Of a DNA stretch of 10,310 nt, positions 5,232-10,310 are shown piece after piece. Both the position numbers and the translations under genes were made by a program. Origin of the DNA: Minisyncoccota bacterium (GTDB lineage: Bacteria; Patescibacteriota; Minisyncoccia; Phycocordibacterales; UBA1006). The notes beneath the pieces were generated by a model. That model had not been told where the DNA came from. It did not search any database and was given only the letters and a program-made list of their open reading frames with translations. The stretch covers positions 1 to 10,310 of the forward strand of contig CALBVO010000001.1 of the NCBI GenBank assembly GCA_937970115.1, given 5' to 3'. The stretch's first letter is position 1. Every line of letters starts with the position of its first letter.

Positions 5232-5258
5232 AAAAAACAGCATCATGGTGACGCTGTT
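5232..5258 (-). terminator. Minus-strand terminator of the frameshifted membrane ORF
   Basis: On the minus strand AACAGC (5258-5253) and GCTGTT (5241-5236) pair, with an inner TCA/TGA pairing, followed by six Ts (5237-5232). It lies just upstream of the efp promoter and ends whatever is transcribed from the 5257-5569 ORF and possibly recJ. The ORF's TAA stop overlaps the stem. Confidence 0.82.
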
Positions 5259-5569
5259 AGAGTAAGCTTTTCAGAGTAAATACTAATTTCATTTTTTCAA
5301 TTGAATTCCGTAATCGATCTTGAAAATATATTCTATTTTCAGTAATAGATATTTTCTTAATAATAAAAATAGCCACTTTTTTGGTACAAGAGTTTTTCTT
5401 GAAAACCGTTGTCTGGGAAATTTCTTTTAATTGACCAAAGACACTAAAGGTAATCCTACCAATAAAATAATCTTCTCTATTTTTCTTGATAAGGGTATAT
5501 TGGAAAAAAGTATTTCCCGAATATACAAAGAGTGATTGATACTGAAATAAAAATTATAAAATTCAACAT
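5257..5569 (-). pseudogene. Frameshifted small membrane-anchored protein gene
   Basis: On the minus strand an ATG at 5569 opens a frame that begins with a strong membrane helix (MLNFIIFISVSITLCIFGKY) but stops after 30 codons. The next frame is open for 98 codons from 5553 to a TAA at 5257-5259 and has no usable start of its own. Both frames join at a run of six Ts (minus strand 5509-5504): removing one T gives one 103-residue protein with an N-terminal anchor, then a Lys-rich beta-like region (YFIGRITFSVFGQLKEIS) and a helical end (ENRIYFQDRLRNSIEKMK). An upstream promoter (5629-5601) and a terminator at the stop frame it exactly. It may be a recent pseudogene, a homopolymer sequencing error, or a gene read through slippage. 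I recognise no family. Confidence 0.6.
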
Positions 5570-5600
5570 ATTTTCAATTTAAAGAGTTAGACTTAATATA

Positions 5601-5629
5601 ATTAAACACCTTATTAATAAATAGGTCAA
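5601..5629 (-). promoter_or_regulatory. Sigma70-type promoter for the frameshifted ORF
   Basis: On the minus strand TTGACC (5629-5624, five of six matches) and TTTAAT (5606-5601, five of six) are separated by exactly 17 bases. The predicted start is about 25 bases before the ATG at 5569. It separates the ORF from recJ, after which I see no terminator. Confidence 0.55.
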
Positions 5630-5699
5630 TTAATTTTCTTAATTCTCGATCATCAAAAAAGTACTAGTGAATTTAGATTATTTCTATGAGTTCAAGAAA

Positions 5700-7424
5700 T
5701 TAAACTATATCAACAATTTTAATCCTTACCTCATGTTTACCTATAAATACGGAATGCTCAATATGCCCAATAACCGTACATGGATGTTGCTCAGTTGGTA
5801 CACATGGAAAGTCCTCTGGCGTTTTAAAGAAAGTAATAGCACGAACTTTTTCACCTTTAGAATTTTTGAACCATATTTCTAGATGCTCTTTGGTTTTACC
5901 AAATTGTCCAACATGCTCTGGGACAATATCTTTAAACATGAATAATGGTTTTTCATTTCCTATTCCAAATGGGGCTAATTGAGCGACACTTTTAATCGTA
6001 TTGATTGTTACATCATCAAGAGATAATTCTGCATCAATTATTTTTTCTTTAACTTCTTTTTCACTAATTTCTTTCTCTCTCTTACTAAAGGCAATATCGA
6101 GTCGTTCCTGTAAAAAATGAATCTCATTTTTGTTACAATTGAATCCTCCAGCTTCGGCATGGCCACCGAATCCCAGAAACGTATCTTCCTCTGCAGCAGA
6201 CATGATATCTACCAAATGATGACCATTGTAGGTTCTACATGAACCTTTGATTTCTCCATTTTCTTCACTCCATACAAAAACTGGCACCTGATATTTTTCA
6301 ACCAGTTTTGACGCAACCAGTCCTAAAATTCCGGCCTGCCAATCAGGAGATCCAATAACAAGAACATGTTCAATATCTCGACCTTCAAGTTTCTTATAGG
6401 CTTTTTTCATGGTTTGTGCTACAAGTTTTTTTCGTTCATTATTTAATTTTACGAGATGTTTTACATGCGTCTGAGCCTCGATATCATTTTTCGACATAAA
6501 TGTGTTAAATGCATCTTCAGGATGACTCATACGTGAAGCTGCATTAATTTTTGGCGTGATACCAAAGGCGATGTCTTCGGCTGACAAATAATTGATCGCA
6601 ATACCAGCATCCCAAACGAGTTTCTTTAACCCAGGACGTTTTGTTTTTTTAATGACCTGCATTCCATATTTTGCAAAAATACGGTTTTCTTTTTGCAAAG
6701 GAACCAAGTCAGAAATCGTTGAGATAGCTACCATATCGAGTAACCATTTTTCCCAACCATCGTGAATAGAGAATTCCTCACCATGTTTTTGGACGAATCC
6801 TTGAATAAATTTATACATTACCCCACAACCACACAGCATTGGGTCAGGATAATTACAGGCGTCTTGTTTTGGATTAATCAAGAGAAATGGCTCTGGAAGA
6901 TTTTGCGTCTCATCATCATTATGCAATGGAAGGTGATGATCAGTAATAACGAGGTCTATATCGTTTTCCTTGCACCAATCTGCGGCCGCATGAGCGGTAA
7001 TTCCAACATCAATAGTGATAATTAATGTTGTGCCTGATTCCTTTATTTTTTCCAGCGCTGCAATATGAATTCCGTATCCTTCGTCATGGCGATGGGGAAG
7101 ATACACATCATAATTCTCGTAGTTAATTTTATCCAGTAATGTTGCCAATATTACTGAACCAGGAATTCCATCGGCATCATAATCTGCATAAATGGTAATA
7201 CGTTCGTTTTTTTGTATTGCTGAATATAAACGTTTGATTCCTTGTTGTATGTTGAGAAGAAGAAAAGGGTCGTGATTATCAGTGTATTTTGGATTAATAA
7301 ATCCTTCTGCATCTGCAGCAGTATTAAGACCTCTGTTGATCAATAATTGAGAAACAAGAGGTGAGTAATTTTCAAGAAGCTTATGATCAGAATTAATCAC
7401 GTCGGCATGAGTATAGGTATTCAT
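5700..7424 (-). CDS. recJ: Single-stranded-DNA-specific exonuclease RecJ
   Basis: This is a 574-residue DHH-family 5'-3' exonuclease acting on single-stranded DNA in recombination and mismatch repair. The DHH phosphoesterase motifs are intact: YADYDADG (79-86), PHRHDEGYG (110-118), ITIDVGI (136-142) and VITDHHLPL (159-167). The DHHA1 part shows GSPDWQAGILGLVASKL (358-374) and GGHAEAGGF (420-428). Residues about 495-574 fit the C-terminal OB domain. Length is typical of RecJ. The start is supported by a TATACT -10 box ending seven bases upstream. It diverges from the HIT gene with 49 bases between start codons. No terminator is visible after its stop, so transcripts may run on into the frameshifted ORF's terminator. 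SSB, encoded nearby, is the usual RecJ partner. Confidence 0.97.
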   Translation of the reverse strand: MNTYTHADVINSDHKLLENYSPLVSQLLINRGLNTAADAEGFINPKYTDNHDPFLLLNIQQGIKRLYSAIQKNERITIYADYDADGIPGSVILATLLDKINYENYDVYLPHRHDEGYGIHIAALEKIKESGTTLIITIDVGITAHAAADWCKENDIDLVITDHHLPLHNDDETQNLPEPFLLINPKQDACNYPDPMLCGCGVMYKFIQGFVQKHGEEFSIHDGWEKWLLDMVAISTISDLVPLQKENRIFAKYGMQVIKKTKRPGLKKLVWDAGIAINYLSAEDIAFGITPKINAASRMSHPEDAFNTFMSKNDIEAQTHVKHLVKLNNERKKLVAQTMKKAYKKLEGRDIEHVLVIGSPDWQAGILGLVASKLVEKYQVPVFVWSEENGEIKGSCRTYNGHHLVDIMSAAEEDTFLGFGGHAEAGGFNCNKNEIHFLQERLDIAFSKREKEISEKEVKEKIIDAELSLDDVTINTIKSVAQLAPFGIGNEKPLFMFKDIVPEHVGQFGKTKEHLEIWFKNSKGEKVRAITFFKTPEDFPCVPTEQHPCTVIGHIEHSVFIGKHEVRIKIVDIV

Positions 7425-7431
7425 AATGTTC

Positions 7432-7440
7432 AGTATATCA
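7432..7440 (-). promoter_or_regulatory. Extended -10 promoter of recJ, leaderless
   Basis: On the minus strand TGA-TATACT (7440-7432) is followed by seven bases and the recJ ATG at 7424. It is divergent from, and 20 bases from, the extended -10 of the HIT gene hexamer side, so the two polymerase sites must overlap. Confidence 0.78.
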
Positions 7441-7457
7441 CGCTCCTTACCATTCTT

Positions 7458-7466
7458 TGGTATACT
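7458..7466 (+). promoter_or_regulatory. Extended -10 promoter of the HIT gene, leaderless
   Basis: TGG-TATACT (hexamer 7461-7466) is followed by seven bases and ATG at 7474. The sequence TTTGGTATA just before the gene is identical to that before the gene at 3994. The spacing makes 7474 the start rather than the in-frame ATG at 7426. Confidence 0.8.
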
Positions 7467-7473
7467 TTTATAT

Positions 7474-7836
7474 ATGTCAGAAAAAACAGTATTTAAAAAA
7501 ATTATTGATGGAGAAATCCCATGCCATAAAATTTATGAAGATGAGAATTTTTTAGTATTTTTAGATACATTCCCTAAAAATCCGGGTCATACATTGGTAA
7601 TTCCAAAACAGGAAACCCTGTGGGTTTGGGATGTTCATCTCTATGGTGATTATTTTCAATTGGTACAAAAAATTGCTCAGGCACAAAAGAAAGCTTTTGG
7701 TATTGATATGATATTGATGCTCGTTCATGGTGAAGAAGTACCTCATGCACATGTACACCTGCGACCACAAATTGAAAATGATGGTAGCGAAAAAGATTTT
7801 GTTAACATTGCTGAAAAAATAAAAAAAGCCCTTTAA
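7474..7836 (+). CDS. HIT-family (histidine triad) nucleotide-binding protein
   Basis: This is a 120-residue HIT protein, a family of nucleotide hydrolases and transferases usually acting on AMP conjugates. The N-terminus VFKKIIDGEIPCHKIYEDE (6-24) and FLDTFPKNPGHTLVIPK (29-45) are classic. The triad is VPHAHVHL (89-96) with H91, H93 and H95, H93 being the expected nucleophile. The segment before the triad (MLVHGEE) lacks the AGQ usually seen there, a modest variation. The frame extends upstream to an ATG at 7426, but that region encodes an atypical extension and lies upstream of the -10 box; M17 of that frame at 7474 is the true start. The last codons and stop form the shared terminator with the convergent gene at 7863. 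Confidence 0.95.
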   Translation: MSEKTVFKKIIDGEIPCHKIYEDENFLVFLDTFPKNPGHTLVIPKQETLWVWDVHLYGDYFQLVQKIAQAQKKAFGIDMILMLVHGEEVPHAHVHLRPQIENDGSEKDFVNIAEKIKKAL

Positions 7837-7847
7837 TAAAGAGCTTT
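7821..7847. terminator. Bidirectional terminator overlapping the HIT gene's end
   Basis: AAAGC-c-CTT (7825-7833) pairs with AAG-a-GCTTT (7839-7847) with one mismatch and a TAATA loop that contains the HIT stop (7834-7836). On the minus strand seven Ts (7827-7821) follow, so it is strongest for the 7863-8255 gene; on the plus strand the tract is TTTGTTTT. Confidence 0.78.
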
Positions 7848-7862
7848 GTTTTAGATTTTTAT

Positions 7863-8255
7863 TTATGATGTGCTAATTGCTTTATTTTTAATTATATCTA
7901 ATTCAATAAGAACATTTTTTAAGTCGATATATGCTATAGCGGCTCCTTCTGCAAAATTATATGTCATTGTTGCAGAAAATTTTTCCATTTCATCTTGATC
8001 AGTTATTGTTAGTTTAACTCTTTTTAAAATGGTTTGGAATTCATTTTTTAAGGATATAAAACTAGGTGCATTGAGAGCTTGGGTTATTTCATTCTGTTTT
8101 GAAACTAGGATGCTTGCTTCTCTCCTATTTTTCATTGCTCTATCTGCATTATTTTTTACGTCAACCTGTAATGATTTTATTTTTTGAATTTCTTTAAAGT
8201 AATTGTTAAAGATTTCTTTTTCTTTATCATTTACGAGTTTAATTGATTTGTCCAT
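7863..8255 (-). CDS. Unrecognised helical protein, 130 residues
   Basis: The protein is soluble and almost entirely helical by composition: charged helices at about 1-65 (KEKEIFNNYFKEIQKIKSL, then KNRREASILVSKQNEIT), a Pro/Ser break near 64-69, and further helices to the end. There is no Cys, no signal peptide and no membrane segment. No enzyme motif is visible; a helical bundle or coiled-coil adaptor is the plainest reading. It follows the 153-residue gene but is separated from it by a terminator, with its own promoter candidates upstream (TGG-TATATT at 8295-8287, or TATAAA 11 bases before the ATG). No Shine-Dalgarno is visible. It is the last of three minus-strand unknowns between the HIT gene and comEC. 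Confidence 0.8.
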   Translation of the reverse strand: MDKSIKLVNDKEKEIFNNYFKEIQKIKSLQVDVKNNADRAMKNRREASILVSKQNEITQALNAPSFISLKNEFQTILKRVKLTITDQDEMEKFSATMTYNFAEGAAIAYIDLKNVLIELDIIKNKAISTS

Positions 8256-8286
8256 GTTAAATTTTTTTTATATTAATATTTTTTTT

Positions 8287-8295
8287 AATATACCA
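8287..8295 (-). promoter_or_regulatory. Putative extended -10 promoter of the 130-residue protein gene
   Basis: On the minus strand TGG-TATATT (8295-8287) predicts a start near 8280 and a leader of about 24 bases. A TATAAA box (8272-8267) nearer the ATG would give a leader of only about five bases. The region is almost pure A/T, so chance matches are easy. Confidence 0.4.
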
Positions 8296-8307
8296 TATTA
8301 TATTAAT

Positions 8308-8330
8308 AAAAAAAGCCAGATTACTCTGGC
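8308..8330 (-). terminator. Terminator with the stop codon in its loop
   Basis: On the minus strand GCCAGA (8330-8325) and TCTGGC (8320-8315) pair around a GTAA loop, followed by seven Ts (8314-8308). The TAA stop of the 153-residue gene lies in the loop, so the last codons (SRPE) help form the stem. Confidence 0.87.
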
Positions 8331-8782
8331 CTTGATTGTGTTATTAAATTATTCATTTGTTCAATAAGATTCCTGAGACCGCTCATATCATCTCTGCGGC
8401 TGTGAATACTTTCTTTCTCTTGGAAACGTTTTCTTTTGTTTCGTATAACTGCAAAGAAATTTGTTACCGTTACTGTCGCGCCTATACATTCATTGTTTTT
8501 CGGTAGGGTTCTGATAAATTCTTTATTAAAACCATTTTTTAATGCTAATTGATGCGCATTGTTATAAAGGTTAATAATATTCTGTGTTTTAATCTTCAAA
8601 ATGTCACCAAAAATAATTTCATTTTCTGGGCTTAGTTCGAAAGTATTAAAACCCTGAGATCTTCCAATTTCATACAAGAGATCCCCATAGTTTTCTGAAA
8701 CCCTTATTAGGTCAACGATAGTGTAATTTTTTGTAAAATCTAAAACCTTGTCGAGAATTTGTTGTAGTTCATCTTTACCCAT
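8321..8782 (-). CDS. Unrecognised helical protein, 153 residues
   Basis: A soluble, mainly helical protein: MGKDELQQILDKVLDFTKNY at the start, a middle region with FNTFELSPENEIIFGDILKIK, and a strongly basic patch RNKRKRFQEKE (114-124) near a helical C-terminus (LRNLIEQMNNLI). One Cys (C99) is present. No catalytic motif or membrane segment is visible. The ATG at 8782 overlaps the upstream membrane-protein gene by eight bases and carries a strong Shine-Dalgarno, GGAGGT, five bases upstream, so the two are translated from one mRNA. The basic patch could bind nucleic acid or the membrane face next to its neighbour, but this is a guess. Confidence 0.83.
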   Translation of the reverse strand: MGKDELQQILDKVLDFTKNYTIVDLIRVSENYGDLLYEIGRSQGFNTFELSPENEIIFGDILKIKTQNIINLYNNAHQLALKNGFNKEFIRTLPKNNECIGATVTVTNFFAVIRNKRKRFQEKESIHSRRDDMSGLRNLIEQMNNLITQSRPE

Positions 8783-9020
8783 TTCTTACCTCCATAATTC
8801 TTTTCTTAAGATCCTTAATTAATGTAGCTTTTGCTATCCGGCTTTCAATTGCATATTGTAGGAATGTTTTCAAGTTTCCTATTTCAACTAATAACCAAAG
8901 GTTAAGTACGACAGAAATTATCAACATCCTTCTCAGAAGAGATACTTCCGTTAGAATGCCTAATACTACCGTTACGATGCAGAATGCAATAAAGACTACA
9001 ATTTTGTGTTTTAATTTCAT
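8775..9020 (-). CDS. Small two-helix membrane protein, 81 residues
   Basis: The protein has two hydrophobic segments (about 7-26, IVVFIAFCIVTVVLGILTEV, and 32-47) joined by a short basic turn (LLRRM), then an amphipathic, basic C-terminal helix (58-80, rich in Lys and Arg). By the positive-inside rule both ends would not lie on the same side unless the RR turn is short, so topology is uncertain. No family is recognised. It is the first gene of a two-gene unit with the 153-residue helical protein, overlapping it by eight bases. Its ATG lies seven bases after a TAAAAT box, and it diverges from comEC across 42 bases. Confidence 0.8.
   Translation of the reverse strand: MKLKHKIVVFIAFCIVTVVLGILTEVSLLRRMLIISVVLNLWLLVEIGNLKTFLQYAIESRIAKATLIKDLKKRIMEVRNG
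8788..8793 (-). promoter_or_regulatory. Shine-Dalgarno deciding the start at 8782
   Basis: GGAGGT on the minus strand, five bases before the ATG at 8782, is a near-full anti-16S match. It sits inside the coding end of the upstream membrane-protein gene, at the only internal overlapping start in the window. Confidence 0.85.
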
Positions 9021-9027
9021 ATTTTCT

Positions 9028-9033
9028 ATTTTA
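9028..9033 (-). promoter_or_regulatory. -10 box of the two-helix membrane protein gene, leaderless
   Basis: TAAAAT on the minus strand (five of six matches) ends seven bases before the ATG at 9020. It is packed with the oppositely oriented comEC box in the 42-base divergent spacer. Confidence 0.6.
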
Positions 9034-9049
9034 AGTTCTTTTTCTATAG

Positions 9050-9055
9050 TACAAT
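9050..9055 (+). promoter_or_regulatory. -10 box of comEC, leaderless
   Basis: TACAAT (five of six matches) is followed by seven bases and the comEC ATG at 9063. No convincing -35 is visible at 17 bases. Confidence 0.65.
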
Positions 9056-9062
9056 TAGATTC

Positions 9063-10310
9063 ATGTTGGTCAAGCTTCTCGGCTCAATTTCATTAGGGTT
9101 TATCCTTGGAGTATTAATTCATTCAATTTTTATTTCAGATATTGTTTCTGCTAAATTCTTATTTATACTGTGTTTGATTGGTATTTTTCTCCTATTTATT
9201 TCAGAAAATAAATACTTTCTCTACGGTGGAATATTTTGTTTTGGTATCGCATTAGGATTGTTACGTTTTACTTATTCATTATCACCAGAGAGAGCAAGTA
9301 TTTTAGATATGTTTGTTGCTGAATCTGAATCTGTGACAATATATGGAACCATTACATCTGAACCGATTCAATATGAATCGTATACTCAGTTTATTTTAGA
9401 TTCAGAAGAATTAATAACACATGGGCAGGAAACACTCTCCTTAGATACTCAGCTATTAATTAAAACTGATACCTACAGTGATTATGAATATGGTCAGGAA
9501 ATAGTCGTACAGGGAGTATTGGAAAAACCAACAGCATTTGTAACTGATACCAATCGAATATTTGATTATGAATCGTATCTTGCAAAAGATAATGTCTATT
9601 ACATTATGAAATACGCTGACACTATGATTTTTGACAGAGGAAAAAATAGTATTAAGCGTAGTTTATATGCACTAAAAAATGCATTCCTCTATCAAATTTA
9701 TCGGATTATTCCTGAACCAGAGTCTGGATTACTTGCAGGGATTTTATTTGGTCAAAAGGGAGCCTTAGGAGCAGATTGGGAAGGTAAATTTAGAATTGTC
9801 GGGCTTATGCATATTGTTGTATTATCGGGATATAATGTCTCATTAGTTATTCAAATATTTACGAAGGCACTACGCTTTCTTCCTTTGGGTATTCGTTCGT
9901 TATTAGCAGTTCTGAGTATTATCACGTTCGCTTTGCTGGTTGGGGCTGGTCCAACGGTGGTGCGGGCATCAATTATGGCAGTGTTTATTGTTTTGGCTGA
10001 TATTTTGGGTGGTCGTTATCATATTTCTCGAGCATTAATTATCGCTGGAATTATTATGGTGATTATCAATCCAAAAATTTTATTTTTTGATATTTCATTT
10101 CAGTTATCATTTTTAGCCACCTATGGATTAATTGTATTATCACCTTATTTAGAAAAGAAATTTTTACGAATCCCTAATATATTGGAAATGCGGTCAAATG
10201 CAGTTGCGACTATTTCCGCCCAGGTTATGGTGTTACCTTTGATTATATATACAATTGGTGAATTCTCGTTAATTTCTCCCTTGGTTAATGTATTGGTTTT
10301 GTTTGCTGTG
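9063..10310 (+). CDS. comEC: ComEC/Rec2-family DNA uptake channel (partial, runs off the window)
   Basis: The first 416 residues of a polytopic membrane protein are present. ComEC forms the inner-membrane channel for single-stranded DNA in natural transformation. Residues 1-70 hold N-terminal membrane helices; about 75-205 is an extracytoplasmic beta-rich domain (TIYGTITSEPIQYESYTQF, then EYGQEIVVQGVLEKP), matching the DUF4131 region. The Competence domain follows: ESGLLAGILFGQK (220-232), GLMHIVVLSGYNVSLV (247-262), GAGPTVVRASIMA (294-306) and DISFQLSFLATYGL (343-356). The SGYN variant of the usual SG(L/F)H is, to my memory, common in Patescibacteria. The C-terminal metallo-beta-lactamase-like nuclease domain, if present, would lie beyond the window. 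The start fits the seven-base -10 spacing. Confidence 0.95.
   Translation, partial: MLVKLLGSISLGFILGVLIHSIFISDIVSAKFLFILCLIGIFLLFISENKYFLYGGIFCFGIALGLLRFTYSLSPERASILDMFVAESESVTIYGTITSEPIQYESYTQFILDSEELITHGQETLSLDTQLLIKTDTYSDYEYGQEIVVQGVLEKPTAFVTDTNRIFDYESYLAKDNVYYIMKYADTMIFDRGKNSIKRSLYALKNAFLYQIYRIIPEPESGLLAGILFGQKGALGADWEGKFRIVGLMHIVVLSGYNVSLVIQIFTKALRFLPLGIRSLLAVLSIITFALLVGAGPTVVRASIMAVFIVLADILGGRYHISRALIIAGIIMVIINPKILFFDISFQLSFLATYGLIVLSPYLEKKFLRIPNILEMRSNAVATISAQVMVLPLIIYTIGEFSLISPLVNVLVLFAV

Noticed and set aside
5570..5700. Possible structured RNA after recJ
   Set aside because: Only weak five-base pairings are visible and no known RNA signature; the promoter and frameshifted ORF account for the downstream part.
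1..10310. tRNA, rRNA, CRISPR array, insertion sequence or attachment site
   Set aside because: I found no T-loop motif, no spaced direct repeats, no transposase frame and no flanking duplications in any gap.

Overview
The window looks like part of a small, AT-rich, tightly packed bacterial genome, most likely a Candidate Phyla Radiation (Patescibacteria) member. This is an inference from content: the core genes are single-domain and divergent (rpsF-ssb-rpsR, efp, recJ, a HIT protein, tatD, comEC), intergenic spaces are tens of bases, many genes have a -10 box almost touching the ATG, and EF-P lacks the usual tip loop. All genes stay open under the standard bacterial code.

Layout. Positions 1-68 hold the tail of an upstream gene and its terminator. 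On the plus strand follow a small, very AT-rich kinase-like protein (151-699), a TatD-family hydrolase (734-1576), an unrecognised CxxC protein (1643-2044), then rpsF with a C-terminal helix-hairpin-helix extension (2148-2891), ssb (2948-3397) and rpsR (3751-3954). The usual rpsF-ssb-rpsR order is kept, but a 353-base gap before rpsR carries a possible antisense small ORF (3413-3526). A charged helical protein follows (3994-4281). It converges on a minus-strand block read right to left: recJ (7424-5700), a frameshifted membrane-protein ORF that is easy to miss (5569-5257), efp (5194-4610) and a small membrane protein (4607-4308). recJ diverges from the HIT gene (7474-7836). A minus-strand cassette of three unrecognised genes (9020-7863) comes next, and comEC (9063 to the window edge) diverges from it.

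Two architectural themes run through the window. First, at least seven genes on both strands have a recognisable -10 hexamer followed by exactly seven bases and then ATG, which predicts leaderless mRNAs. Clear Shine-Dalgarno sequences appear only at a gene inside a transcription unit (8782) and at the putative antisense small ORF. Second, stop codons repeatedly lie inside the terminator hairpin, and convergent genes share one bidirectional hairpin.

The identified genes cover ribosome assembly (S6, S18), translation of difficult peptides (EF-P), single-strand DNA handling and repair (SSB, RecJ, TatD) and DNA uptake (ComEC). The accessory material is the kinase-like gene, the CxxC protein, the small membrane proteins and the 7863-9020 cassette.
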